From Eggerthella sinensis (GTDB lineage Bacteria; Actinomycetota; Coriobacteriia; Coriobacteriales; Eggerthellaceae), in the NCBI RefSeq assembly GCF_003339815.1, contig NZ_PPTT01000010.1, positions 1 to 64,000 on the forward strand: a stretch of DNA of 64,000 nt. The letters run 5' to 3'. Below are positions 35,142 through 43,841 of the stretch, one piece after another. Position 1 is the stretch's first letter; each line of letters opens with the position of its first letter. Both the position numbers and the translations under genes were made by a program. The notes beneath the pieces were generated by a model that had not been told where the DNA came from, ran no database searches, and was given only the letters and a program-made list of their open reading frames with translations.

Positions 35142-36431
35142 ATGGATGCTGATGAGAATCGCCAGATAGGCCAGGACCGAGCGCCCGTTGCGCCGGGTTC
35201 AGTCTCGGGCACGAGCACGTATGTGCCGCACGCCATTGCGAACCGTGCGTTTTCGTTTCGAGGGGAGACGCTGGCCACCGAGTCGAATACCGAAATCGCG
35301 CTCGTCCGCATGGACGAGATGGCGCGCACGTACCCGTACGGCGCGTCGCTCGTCCGGATTCTGAATCGGGTGGAGGCTATGGCCACAGTGCGCAGTGACG
35401 GGGTAGAGCCCGACCTCATGCAGCTGCTGCACCTGGAATTCGCCCGTGAAGTGGGGAAGGCGTCCCCGCGCGAGCAGAAGATGTACCTGCGCAAAGTGTT
35501 TCACGGAAGCCCGCTCGTCACCATCGAGGCTTCGTACGAGGCGTTCTGCTGCATCGAGACGCTCGAGTGGATCGAACGCTACGAGCCCAAGCCGGAGGGT
35601 ATTACGAGCGATGACGTGTGGAAGTTGTACGAGCTGTGCATGCGCGGCACGCGCAAGGAGCGCGATGCCGGGCGCCGTGGGTCGAACACGCGTTCCGAGG
35701 CGAAAAGCCCCAACAGCGGTGTGCGCTATATGCCGCCCGATTATCGGCAGATCGACATGTTCATCGACGACCTGGTTGAATTCTGCAACCGCCCCTCGCT
35801 CACGCCGCTTACCCGGTCTGCCATCGCGCACTTCCAATTGGAGGCCATCAAGCCCGTTTCGGAGGGGCTCGACCGATGGGGTCGGATGCTGGCGTTTCTC
35901 ATCTGGCGGCAATGCGGGCTCATGGAAAACATGCTGCCGCCCTTCTCGCTTACGCCCGCCGTGCAGACGCGGAAGCATACCGAGCTGCTCATCCCGTACC
36001 AGACGGGGCAGGATTTCGCGAAGCGCTCGGCATCGGCGTCGCTCGACAGCTGGGTGGCGCACTGCGCCCGCGCAACGGGGCGCAGCGTGCCGTTGGCCTA
36101 CCTGTACCGCGACTGCGTGACGGATATCGAAGCCGACTGGCACGACCGATGCACCGACATGCACAAGGGCTCGGCGCTCGATGCATTGCTGTCGCATCTC
36201 GTGGCCATACCCATCGTGTCGGTGCCGTCCGCAAGCGCCATCACGGGCAAGAGCTATCAGACGGCAGCCGAGGCTGTGGCGCGCCTCGTCGACCTGGACG
36301 TGTTGACGCCGCTCACGGAGGGCAAGCGCAACCGCATGTTCGTGGCGCATGAGGCTGTCGAGCGCCTGAGTCACCTCCAAACCCAGTTTATCCCCGCCAA
36401 AGCCACCACTCGCGAGTCCTTCTTCCGCTAG
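35142..36431 (+). CDS. Degenerate Fic-domain protein
   Basis: The 429-residue protein has the layout of Fic proteins: N-terminal helices, central Fic core (about residues 110-330) and a C-terminal winged helix (SASAITGKSYQTAAEAVARL, about 365-385). The catalytic motif HPFxxGNGR is replaced: the matching region reads HFQLEAIKPVSEGLDRWGRML (about 230-250), where the active His is Lys and GNGR is GLDR. AMP transfer by the usual mechanism is therefore unlikely. A regulatory or DNA-binding role is possible. It stands alone with its own -10 box. Confidence 0.7.
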   Translation: MDADENRQIGQDRAPVAPGSVSGTSTYVPHAIANRAFSFRGETLATESNTEIALVRMDEMARTYPYGASLVRILNRVEAMATVRSDGVEPDLMQLLHLEFAREVGKASPREQKMYLRKVFHGSPLVTIEASYEAFCCIETLEWIERYEPKPEGITSDDVWKLYELCMRGTRKERDAGRRGSNTRSEAKSPNSGVRYMPPDYRQIDMFIDDLVEFCNRPSLTPLTRSAIAHFQLEAIKPVSEGLDRWGRMLAFLIWRQCGLMENMLPPFSLTPAVQTRKHTELLIPYQTGQDFAKRSASASLDSWVAHCARATGRSVPLAYLYRDCVTDIEADWHDRCTDMHKGSALDALLSHLVAIPIVSVPSASAITGKSYQTAAEAVARLVDLDVLTPLTEGKRNRMFVAHEAVERLSHLQTQFIPAKATTRESFFR

Positions 36432-36536
36432 GATCGCCGCCGTCGCAACCATCAAACGGCGCAGCCAAACGTTGAGTGGGGCTGTGTTGTTTTGGAGACG
36501 CGGGGTTGCGGCGTTTTCTGTGGGCGCGGCGAAGTT

Positions 36537-36542
36537 TTATCA
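36537..36542 (+). promoter_or_regulatory. Possible -10 box of the ferritin gene
   Basis: TATCAT is 37 bases before the ATG. The -35 region (about 36514) is weak. I see no clear iron-box palindrome near it. Confidence 0.3.
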
Positions 36543-36578
36543 TGGTGTCAGCAACAATCGAACTACCAAGGAGGATCC

Positions 36579-37094
36579 ATGGACGCACGTGTGTACGAAC
36601 TGCTCAACGACCAGATCAACAAGGAACTGTATTCGTCCTACCTGTACCTGTCCTTCGCCGACTACTACGAGGAAGAAGGCCTTGAGGGCTTCGCCAACTG
36701 GTACGAGATTCAGGCCAAGGAAGAGCGCGATCACGCTCTCATTTTCCGCAACTACCTGCATGAGAACGGCTGCAAGGTGAAGCTGCTGGCCATCGATCAG
36801 CCCGACAAGGAGTTCTCGGACTTCCTCGCCCCGCTCGAGGCTGCGCTCACGCACGAGAAGTACGTCACGAGCCTCATCAACGACATCTACGCTGCTGCGG
36901 CCGAGGTCAAGGACTACCGCACCATGAAGTTCCTCGACTGGTTCATCGAAGAGCAGCAGGAGGAAGAGGACAACGCCGACAAGATGATCACGCGCATGAA
37001 GCTGTTCGGCTCCGACGCGAAGGCCCTCTACGACCTCGACCAGGAGAACGCTGCCCGCGTCTACTCCGTCCCGAGCCCCCTGGCCACCGCCTAG
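36579..37094 (+). CDS. Ferritin
   Basis: A 171-residue four-helix protein of the FtnA type. The ferroxidase ligands are visible: Glu in NKELYSSYLYLSF (about 17), the Glu of YEIQAKEERDHALIF with its ExxH pair (about 50-53), and Glu residues in FIEEQQEEEDNA (about 127-131). It oxidises Fe(II) and stores ferric iron in a 24-mer cavity, and also protects from oxidative damage. The start follows AAGGAGGA. No neighbour is functionally linked; a perfect terminator follows. Confidence 0.93.
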   Translation: MDARVYELLNDQINKELYSSYLYLSFADYYEEEGLEGFANWYEIQAKEERDHALIFRNYLHENGCKVKLLAIDQPDKEFSDFLAPLEAALTHEKYVTSLINDIYAAAAEVKDYRTMKFLDWFIEEQQEEEDNADKMITRMKLFGSDAKALYDLDQENAARVYSVPSPLATA

Positions 37095-37132
37095 CGCACT
37101 CGCGCCTCCGCGGCACGGCATACGCACGACCC

Positions 37133-37159
37133 AAAGCGCCCCCATTCCGGGGGCGCTTT
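37133..37159. terminator. Bidirectional terminator between ferritin and lysR
   Basis: AAAGCGCCCCC (37133-37143), loop ATTCC, GGGGGCGCTTT (37149-37159). Both genes converge on it, and both strands have T at the base of the stem. Confidence 0.85.
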
Positions 37160-37167
37160 CCATAACC

Positions 37168-38055
37168 TTACACCCGTCCCAGATGCTCCCAGAAGGCGCG
37201 GGCGGAGGTGGAGGGGGCGGTGGCTTTGCGCCTGATGGCGTAGGTGCCGAAGGCGCTCTCGCGCTGCAGGTCGAGGCGCATGAGCACGCGACCCTCCTTG
37301 GGGTCGTTCAGCACGTTGGGCGGGAAGCCGAAGAACAGCGCCTGCTGCTGCACGGCGCTGCGCACGAGCAGCTCGCTGTCCGACGTGGTCATGACGATGT
37401 TGGGATGGACGCCCGCAGCGTCGCACGCCTCCATGAAGTAGCGGTGCAGGTGGTTGCGCTTGCCGAACGTCATGAACGGCTGCCCCTCCAGGTCGCTCAG
37501 CGCGAGTGCAGCCTGTGCGGCCAGGGGATTCTCCACGGGGACGTACAGAAACACGCCCGTTTCCACCACGAGCATGAGATCGAACTCGGCCAGGTACTGC
37601 GGCGCCGACCCCACGAGGCTGATGTCCGATTCGCCGGCGCGCACCATGTCGATGGCGGTTTCGGTGGTGACCTCTTCCACCGACAGCACGATGTCGGGAT
37701 GCTCCGCGCGAAACGTGTCGATAGCCCGAGGCGGCATGGACAGGGCCGTGCCGTGCGCCATGGCAACCGATAATGTCTGTCGCAATGGCGGCGCGTCGAG
37801 GGTGCCGAGGTAGCGTTGCTCCAGCTGCTTGAACGCGTCAACCACGGGTAGCGCATCGTCGCGCAGGGCGCGCCCTTCGTCGGTGAGCTCCAGGTGGTTG
37901 TCGCGGTTGATGAGCAGGGGATGGCCCAGCTCGTGCTCGAGATTGCGGACGGCTTTGCTCAGCGCCTGGCGTGAAAGGAACAGCTCGTCGGCCGCTTTGG
38001 TGAAGTTCCCCCGCTGCGCGACGGCGATGAAGTAATCCAATTGACGAATATCCAC
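37168..38055 (-). CDS. LysR-family transcriptional regulator
   Basis: The 295-residue protein has an N-terminal winged helix (DIRQLDYFIAVAQRGNFTKA then LFLSRQALSKAVRNLE, residues 2-45) and a C-terminal periplasmic-binding-like effector domain (about 90-290). GTG at 38055 follows GGGGAGGGG and gives the standard LysR N-terminus; an upstream in-frame ATG adds non-homologous sequence. It is divergent from the second exported FAD reductase, the expected target. Confidence 0.92.
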   Translation of the reverse strand: MDIRQLDYFIAVAQRGNFTKAADELFLSRQALSKAVRNLEHELGHPLLINRDNHLELTDEGRALRDDALPVVDAFKQLEQRYLGTLDAPPLRQTLSVAMAHGTALSMPPRAIDTFRAEHPDIVLSVEEVTTETAIDMVRAGESDISLVGSAPQYLAEFDLMLVVETGVFLYVPVENPLAAQAALALSDLEGQPFMTFGKRNHLHRYFMEACDAAGVHPNIVMTTSDSELLVRSAVQQQALFFGFPPNVLNDPKEGRVLMRLDLQRESAFGTYAIRRKATAPSTSARAFWEHLGRV

Positions 38056-38272
38056 GGTCCCCTCCCCAGAAGCCGTTTCCTGCCTACGACCAGCATAGCG
38101 CATACACCTGCCATTGTACTGCCTCCGAGCAAGGCGATGCTTCCCTGCGGGCGCGACGCAAGCAGAAAACGGTTGCGGTCGGGCAACCGGAAACTGCTTT
38201 TCCGCAGGTGGTGCGCGCATCTACCATAGAGGTGCTTGCAAGGGGCAAGCGCTTCGACAGGAGGGATGCACC

Positions 38273-40036
38273 ATGGGAAAGAACCAGGGATTTTCACGTC
38301 GCGATTTTCTGAAGTTCGGCGCGGTCGGCGCAGCCGGTGCTGCTGCCGCCGGGTTCGTGGGATGCACGCCGGCGGCAAGCGGCTCCACCGACGCCGCGGC
38401 GGGCAACGCGGGCGCGGCGTCGTCGGCTGACGGCGTGGTCAACTCGTCCGATGCGGTGCTCAAGCTCACCGACGGCATGCCGAAGTGGTCGTTCATGATT
38501 CCGCCCGAGCCCATCGCCGACGATCAGATCACCGAAACCATCGAGAACGACATCATTGTGGTGGGCGGCGGCATGTCCGGCTTCACCACGGCGGTTTCCG
38601 CTGCTGAACAGGGCGCGAAGGTCACGCTGTTCTCCGCGGCGAGTGCGCCCATCTCACGCGGCGGCTCGAACTACGCGAAGAACTCGAAGGTGATGGAGGA
38701 GCTGGGCATCGAGCCGTTCGACCCGGTGCCGTTCTACTACCACGAGATGCGTGCGGCCTCGTTCGCCATCGATCAGCAGAAGTGGATGCGCGGCTACAAC
38801 GAGTCCGAAGAGGCCATGAACTGGATGATCGACATTGCCCAGGCGAGCGGCCTGCAGGTGATCATGGAGCGCGACAACACGTTCGACCTGGGACCGAACT
38901 ACGCGCATGCGTTCTCCACCGAGGGCAATAGCGCCATGGTGTCCACCGGCCAGCAGGGCGCCGTGGAGGCGCTCGAGGCGAAGGCGAAGGAATACGGCGT
39001 CGAGATCATCTACGACACGAAGGCTGAGCAGCTTCTGCGCGAGGATGACGGCAAGGGTCGCGTGAGCGGCGTGGTGGCGTCGAAGATGGACGGCAGCGGC
39101 TACGTGAAGTTCGTGGCGAAGCAGGCGGTGGTGCTGGCCACCGGCGACTTCTCCAACGACAAGGAGATGCTGGCGGCGTACTGCCCCATGGTGCTGCCAC
39201 TCGTGGGCTACGAGCAGAACGAGATCGACTACAACACCAGCTTCAATCTCACCGGCATCTACGGCGGCGACGGTCAGAAAATGGGCCTGTGGGCTGGGGC
39301 GGCGTGGCAGCGCGCGTACCCGAACGCCCCCATGATGCAGGGCGCGTGGGGCGGCAGCCATGAGCCGTGCGGCTTCCACATGGGCCTCAACGTGAACATG
39401 AACACCGAGCGCTATCAGCGCGAAGACATCTCGGCGCCGTACAGCTCGAACCACCTGCTGTCGCAGCCCGGCAACATCGCCTTCGGTATCTGGACCGCGA
39501 ACTACCCGGCCGCCATCCTTGAGGCGGGCCACGAGTGGTACACGTTCGGCATGGACTACACCCTGCCGCCGCTCACCACCGACGAGTTGGTTGCCCTGTG
39601 GGACGCCGGGGTGGAGACGAAGGCGTACTACAAGGCTGACACCCTCGACGACCTGGCGAAGCAGCTGGGGCTCGACGCGGAGAAGCTCAAGGCCGTGGTG
39701 AAGCGTTACAACGAGCTGTGCGACAAGGGCGTGGACGAGGATTTCTACAAGAACCCCGACTTCCTCGTGAAAATCGACGAAGCCGGCCCCTTCTACGCGG
39801 CGCAGAACTACGCCATGTTCATGACGGTGATGGGTGGCCTGCGCACGAGCAAGGATATGCAGGTGTGCGACGAGAACGACGAGCCCATCCCCGGTCTGTT
39901 CAACGTGGGCGCCATGGTGGGCGACATGTACGCGAACACGTACAACTTTGCGATTCCCGGCAACAGCTACGGCATCAATTGCCTCACGTTCGGCTACCTC
40001 CTCGGCCGCGATTTGGCCGCTGGGAAGTTCGCGTAG
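38273..40036 (+). CDS. Exported FAD-dependent reductase, fumarate reductase flavoprotein type
   Basis: The 587-residue protein has a Tat motif (SRRDFLKFG, residues 8-16) with a lipobox-like FVGC (Cys about 32), then a Ser/Ala-rich linker. The FAD fold starts at NDIIVVGGGMSGFTTA (about residue 92) and closes near PIPGLFNVGAMVGDMY (about 540). It is related to, but clearly different from, the reductase at 22384. No haem or Fe-S motif is present. The substrate is unknown. Control by the divergent LysR rather than a LuxR protein suggests a different inducer. The ATG follows CAGGAGGG. Confidence 0.88.
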   Translation: MGKNQGFSRRDFLKFGAVGAAGAAAAGFVGCTPAASGSTDAAAGNAGAASSADGVVNSSDAVLKLTDGMPKWSFMIPPEPIADDQITETIENDIIVVGGGMSGFTTAVSAAEQGAKVTLFSAASAPISRGGSNYAKNSKVMEELGIEPFDPVPFYYHEMRAASFAIDQQKWMRGYNESEEAMNWMIDIAQASGLQVIMERDNTFDLGPNYAHAFSTEGNSAMVSTGQQGAVEALEAKAKEYGVEIIYDTKAEQLLREDDGKGRVSGVVASKMDGSGYVKFVAKQAVVLATGDFSNDKEMLAAYCPMVLPLVGYEQNEIDYNTSFNLTGIYGGDGQKMGLWAGAAWQRAYPNAPMMQGAWGGSHEPCGFHMGLNVNMNTERYQREDISAPYSSNHLLSQPGNIAFGIWTANYPAAILEAGHEWYTFGMDYTLPPLTTDELVALWDAGVETKAYYKADTLDDLAKQLGLDAEKLKAVVKRYNELCDKGVDEDFYKNPDFLVKIDEAGPFYAAQNYAMFMTVMGGLRTSKDMQVCDENDEPIPGLFNVGAMVGDMYANTYNFAIPGNSYGINCLTFGYLLGRDLAAGKFA

Positions 40037-40049
40037 CGCGGGTATCGGC

Positions 40050-40084
40050 GCGCAGACGGCCCCTCCCACCCTGGCCGTCTGCGC
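40050..40084 (+). terminator. Hairpin terminator after the FAD reductase
   Basis: GCGCAGACGGCC (40050-40061) is an exact inverted copy of 40073-40084, starting 14 bases after the stop codon. No T-run follows, so efficiency is uncertain. Confidence 0.65.
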
Positions 40085-40155
40085 CCGTGCCAAGCGCTCA
40101 ACAGAGGGTTGACGGCACGGCTACGAAAAGCAACGATTTGGTTGTTCACCTGCAC

Positions 40156-40186
40156 AAAAACCCTGCCGGGGGTTCGCAAGCAGGGT
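40156..40186 (-). terminator. Minus-strand intrinsic terminator in the intergenic region
   Basis: On the minus strand CCCTGC (40185-40180) pairs with GCAGGG (40166-40161), with an A-T extension, and is followed by TTTTT. No minus-strand protein gene lies upstream, so it may end a non-coding transcript. Confidence 0.6.
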
Positions 40187-40210
40187 AAAAGAGCGTACAA
40201 TCTGCGATGT

Positions 40211-40386
40211 CCGACAGTTGATTGAAAAATCGCAATACGAACGAATAAGACTATCTTCGCCAAGTAACAGTCTCGTGAGGTATTGCTACGAACATCGCGC
40301 AAGCGATGGGCTAGTAGGCTTACAAGCCAAGCGGTACTGTCGGTATTCCTTTCGATGCGGCCGGGGTTGCTACCCCGGCCGCATTG
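40211..40386 (+). ncRNA. Candidate structured RNA with multistem junction
   Basis: CCGACAGT (40211-40218) pairs with ACTGTCGG (40336-40343) and closes three further stems. The first is GCAATAC/GTATTGC (40232-40238/40280-40286), continuing into AGACT/AGTCT. The second is CATCGC-GCAA-GCGATG (40293-40308), with a GNRA tetraloop, flanked by CTAC/GTAG. The third is GGCT/AGCC (40317-40328). A strong ATGCGGCCGGGG/CCCCGGCCGCAT hairpin follows (about 40356-40384). The GNRA loop favours the plus strand, leading into the ZIP transporter gene. The minus-strand terminator at 40156 keeps the other orientation open. It matches no riboswitch class that I can recall. Confidence 0.5.
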
Positions 40387-40412
40387 CGTTTCGGGAGGGG
40401 GTGCGCCTGCGG

Positions 40413-40471
40413 CAATCTTCGCTCCGAAAACACGCCACATGTGCTGAGGCGTGTTTTCGGAGCGAAGATTG
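40413..40471. repeat. Perfect 24-bp inverted repeat
   Basis: The 24 bases 40413-40436 (beginning CAATCTTCGCTCCG) are exactly inverted at 40448-40471, with an 11-base loop. Imperfect 12-base direct repeats (GTGCGCCTGCGG at 40401, GTGCGCCCGCAG at 40478; 10 of 12 identical) flank it, like a target duplication. No transposase is near. The remaining bases up to 40638 hold no reading frame I can support. Confidence 0.7.
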
Positions 40472-40638
40472 GCCCCCGTGCGCCCGCAGCCTCAAGGTAA
40501 CGCTGGGAAAAAGCATCGCGTGCATCATCGATTATTGGCGTACACTGTGAGCCGATACAAGGATGCGGCCCCGCGCGATGCCTTCGGTTTCTCCGATGCC
40601 GCGCGACGCGCCGATGAACGAATACGATAGGAGCAGGT

Positions 40639-41433
40639 ATGCAAACTGCTTTGTTATGGGCCGCCGGCGGAACCGGCTTCACCTTCCTCATGACCACGCT
40701 GGGCGCCGCGTCGGTGTTTTTGTTCCGCAAGCGCAACAGCATGACGTTCCAGCAGGTGTTTTTGGGATTTGCCGCAGGCGTGATGATTGCGGCGTCGGTG
40801 TGGTCGCTGCTCATTCCGGCCATCGAGCGCGCCGAGGAAGCGGGTCAAATCGGATGGATTCCGGCTGCGGGCGGCTTCGCCATCGGCGTGGTGTTCCTCA
40901 TGGTGCTCCATCAGCTGCTGCCGCATATGCACCCCGGCGAAAGCAAGGCCGAAGGGCTGCCGAGCAAGTGGGACCGGCCGACGCTGCTGTTCACGGCGGT
41001 CACGCTGCACAACATCCCCGAGGGCATGAGCGTAGGCTTGCTGTTCGCCATGGCGGCGCAAAACGGCGGCGATCCCGGTATGTTCGGCATGGCGGTGGCG
41101 CTGGCCATCGGCATCGGCATTCAGAACGTGCCCGAGGGTGCGGCGGTGGCGCTGCCCATGCTGCAGGAGGGCATGAGCGCGCCGAAGGCGTTCGCGCTTG
41201 GCACGCTGTCGGGTTTGGCCGAGCCGGTGTTCGGCATCCTCGTGGTGCTGTTCGCGGGACTCATCTCGCCGTACATGCCGTGGATGCTGGCGTTCTCGGC
41301 AGGCGCTATGATGTACGTGGTGGTGGAAGAGCTCATCCCCGAAGCGCACCTCGGCGAGCATTCGAATGCCGGCACGCTCGGCGTGATGGCGGGCTTTTTG
41401 GTGATGATGATTTTGGACGTGGCGTTGGGGTAG
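40639..41433 (+). CDS. ZIP-family metal transporter
   Basis: The 264-residue protein has eight membrane segments. The metal-binding helices are clear: TLHNIPEGMSVG (TM4, about residue 125) and IGIQNVPEGAAVALPM (TM5, about 160), each with the family's N/H-x-P-E-G motif. EELIPEAH near residue 230 adds a further acidic/His site, and LLPHMHPGE is a short His-rich loop. Members import zinc, iron or manganese. The gene lies behind the highly structured intergenic region and 24 bases before the NrfD-like gene. Confidence 0.93.
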   Translation: MQTALLWAAGGTGFTFLMTTLGAASVFLFRKRNSMTFQQVFLGFAAGVMIAASVWSLLIPAIERAEEAGQIGWIPAAGGFAIGVVFLMVLHQLLPHMHPGESKAEGLPSKWDRPTLLFTAVTLHNIPEGMSVGLLFAMAAQNGGDPGMFGMAVALAIGIGIQNVPEGAAVALPMLQEGMSAPKAFALGTLSGLAEPVFGILVVLFAGLISPYMPWMLAFSAGAMMYVVVEELIPEAHLGEHSNAGTLGVMAGFLVMMILDVALG

Positions 41434-41457
41434 CGCGCGTCCATGACGGAGGGGGAC

Positions 41458-42327
41458 ATGTTCAACAACCTGATCGTCGCATACCTGTTCTTGGGGGGCA
41501 TGGGTGCGGGGGCGTGCGCGGTGCTCAGCGTGCTGAGCATCGTTCTGCTGCGCTCGAAGAGCCGCACGTTCGGCACGCGGGCTCTGGCGAGCATCCCGTG
41601 CAGGAGGTTGTTCGGCTTCGGCTTTCTTTTGGCGGCCGCCGTGTGCGCGGTGGGAGCGTTTTGCCTGTTGGCCGACATGCGACGCCCCGACGAAGTGCTC
41701 GTGCTGCTGGTGTCGCCCACGTTCACCGTGGTGTCGGTGGGCGCCTACGTGTTGGCGGCCACCATCCTGTGCGCGGTGGTCTCGGGGCTTGCCTGGCTGG
41801 GCGTGTTCAAGATACGGCGCACGACCTTGCGTCTGATCGCGACGGTGCAGGTGGTGCTGGCGCTCGCCGTCATGACGTACACGGCGCTGCTGCTCATGAC
41901 GTTCTGGAGCGTGCCGTTCTTCTCGACGCCGCTCATCATTGCGCTGTTTCTGGCCTCGTCGCTCTCGTGCGGCACGGCAGCCGTGGTGCTGTTCGCCATC
42001 GTCACGCGGGTGTGGGAGAGCTTCGCGGTGTCGATGCGCCGCCTGGCGCTTGCCGATGCGGTGATCATCGCGGTGGAAGCGCTCGTGTTGACGGCGTTCG
42101 TGCTGGTGAGCTGCCAGGTTGCACCTGAGTCAGCGGCGCGGTTGATCGGCGGCGAGCTTGCCGTGGTGTTTTGGGCGGGCCTCGTGGCAGCCGGCCTCGC
42201 GGTGCCGTTCGTGCTGTACGTGGCGGAATGCGCCGTGCCTGCGGCGCGGGTGAACCCCCTGCTGCCGGCCGTGTTGGTGCTGGTTGGCGGGTTCGTGCTG
42301 CGCTGGTGCGTCGTGACGGCGGCGTGA
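41458..42327 (+). CDS. Orphan NrfD/DmsC-like membrane protein
   Basis: A 289-residue protein with about eight hydrophobic segments. Its start (NNLIVAYLFLGGMGAGACAV) is the TM1 sequence typical of NrfD/PsrC quinol-oxidising anchors. ATG 41458 has GGAGGGGG directly upstream, while ATG 41443 has no ribosome site. No Fe-S or molybdenum subunit gene accompanies it. Module 2 (30858-34888) lacks an anchor and could use it, but the two are 6.5 kb apart on opposite strands. It follows the ZIP gene on the same strand. Confidence 0.75.
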   Translation: MFNNLIVAYLFLGGMGAGACAVLSVLSIVLLRSKSRTFGTRALASIPCRRLFGFGFLLAAAVCAVGAFCLLADMRRPDEVLVLLVSPTFTVVSVGAYVLAATILCAVVSGLAWLGVFKIRRTTLRLIATVQVVLALAVMTYTALLLMTFWSVPFFSTPLIIALFLASSLSCGTAAVVLFAIVTRVWESFAVSMRRLALADAVIIAVEALVLTAFVLVSCQVAPESAARLIGGELAVVFWAGLVAAGLAVPFVLYVAECAVPAARVNPLLPAVLVLVGGFVLRWCVVTAA

Positions 42328-42416
42328 ATTACCGGCGCCGCGGGCTATCGTTGCTATAATCGGGGAGATATCGGTACGCCGTTCGAGCTGCAAACGAGGA
42401 ATGAGGACAAGCACGC

Positions 42417-42824
42417 GTGTTTCCCTTCGAGAAAAACGAGGAAAGCGGCATCCCCTTGTGGGTGCAACTTCGCAATCGCTTGGTGTACCTGATCAACTCC
42501 GGACACTATCGGCCGGGCGATCAGCTGCCCACCATTCACGAGATGGCTACCGACCTTTCGATCAACTACAACACGGTGAGCAAGGTGTACACGAGCTTGG
42601 CGAACGACGGCTACATCACGTCGAAGCGCGGCGTGGGCGCGTTCGTCAACGGGTTCGACGCGGGGGAGAGCAAGGAACAGTCCGACGCCATCGAGCAGGC
42701 GCTTGACGAATGCATCGCGGCCCTCACCGATTTGGGGTTGTCGCATCGCGACGTGGAAGCCGCCATGCGCACGCGCGTGCGCAAGCTGGAGCAGGAAACC
42801 GGTGCGTATCTGACGCACGAGTGA
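42417..42824 (+). CDS. GntR-family regulator, YtrA-type
   Basis: The 135-residue protein has an N-terminal GntR winged helix (IPLWVQLRNRLVYLINSG, then GDQLPTIHEMATDLSINYNT) and only a short helical C-terminus, as in the YtrA subfamily. Proteins of this kind usually repress membrane-protein or ABC transporter operons. The GTG start follows GAGGA. The SPFH gene lies 13 bases downstream in the same unit, so it probably responds to envelope conditions. Confidence 0.88.
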   Translation: MFPFEKNEESGIPLWVQLRNRLVYLINSGHYRPGDQLPTIHEMATDLSINYNTVSKVYTSLANDGYITSKRGVGAFVNGFDAGESKEQSDAIEQALDECIAALTDLGLSHRDVEAAMRTRVRKLEQETGAYLTHE

Positions 42825-42837
42825 AAAGGGGAGCAGC

Positions 42838-43776
42838 ATGGGGAGCAAGCGAAACGAACGCAGGGAAAGCGAGAAGCTGCGACGCGTGACGGTGGCGCCG
42901 CAGGGCGACGGCGACCCCATGCAGCGCGCTTCGCGCAACGGCGTGTACTTCTTGCAGGGCATCATCATCGCGGCCGTGTTCCTGGCGGTGTGCCTGGTGT
43001 TTTTCCTGGTGGCAGGCCGCATCGGGTTCTTCGCTGTGGCAACGGCCGCGTTCGCCTCCATCGTGGTGGCGTCGTCGGTGCACATCGCGCAGCAGTGGGA
43101 GCGCATGGTGGTCATGCGGCTGGGCAAGTTCAAGTGCGTGAAGGGCCCCGGCTTCTTCCTGACCATGCCGTTTGTGGAGTACAGCACCATGCGCATCGAC
43201 GTGCGCATCCGCACGACGGCGTTCGGCGCGGAAGAGACGCTGTCGAACGACCTCGTGCCGCTCGACGTGGACGCCGTGGTGTTCTGGATGGTGCACGATG
43301 CCGAGAAGGCGTGCGTGGCCGTGGACGACTACGCGCATCAGCTGCTGCTGTCCGCGCAGACCATCCTGCGCGATGCCATCGGCCGGGCGACCGCCGCCGA
43401 GGTGACGGCGCGCCGCGATCAGCTCGATCGCGAACTCAAGCGCCTGCTTGAGGAGAAGGTGTCGGCGTGGGGCATCACGGTGCTGTCGGTGGAGGTGCGT
43501 AACATCCTGCTGCCTGAAGAGTTGCAGGAGGTCATGTCGCTTGAAGCGCAGGCCGAGCAGAAGAAGAAAGCGCGCCTGATCCTCATGGAGGCCGAGTCTG
43601 AAATCTCGGCGATGATCGAGGGCTACGCGCACACCTACGATGACAATACTGCCCTTGAGTTGCGGAAAATGTACCTGCTGTACGAAGGCGTCAAGGAGGG
43701 GAAGGGCACCGTGGTGGTGCCGAGCTCCTGGAACGAAGGCTTCGCCGACAAGGTTGCGGAGGACGCGGGAAAGTAG
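42838..43776 (+). CDS. SPFH/stomatin-like membrane protein
   Basis: The 312-residue protein has a basic N-terminus, two membrane segments (about residues 37-60 and 62-83), then an SPFH/Band 7 domain (EQ.V..RLGKF.. then GPGFF, about 85-255). EVTARRDQLDRELKRLLEE and the EAQAEQKKKARLILMEAE coiled coil (about 235-265) are typical of stomatin/slipin proteins, which form membrane-scaffold rings. The usual partner protease NfeD is absent. It is cotranscribed with the GntR gene. Confidence 0.85.
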   Translation: MGSKRNERRESEKLRRVTVAPQGDGDPMQRASRNGVYFLQGIIIAAVFLAVCLVFFLVAGRIGFFAVATAAFASIVVASSVHIAQQWERMVVMRLGKFKCVKGPGFFLTMPFVEYSTMRIDVRIRTTAFGAEETLSNDLVPLDVDAVVFWMVHDAEKACVAVDDYAHQLLLSAQTILRDAIGRATAAEVTARRDQLDRELKRLLEEKVSAWGITVLSVEVRNILLPEELQEVMSLEAQAEQKKKARLILMEAESEISAMIEGYAHTYDDNTALELRKMYLLYEGVKEGKGTVVVPSSWNEGFADKVAEDAGK

Positions 43777-43841
43777 GGCAGGAGGGGGCTTCCTCCTTCC
43801 CATCCATCCTCAAACAAGATAGCTCTCCCCGGTTCCGGCTC

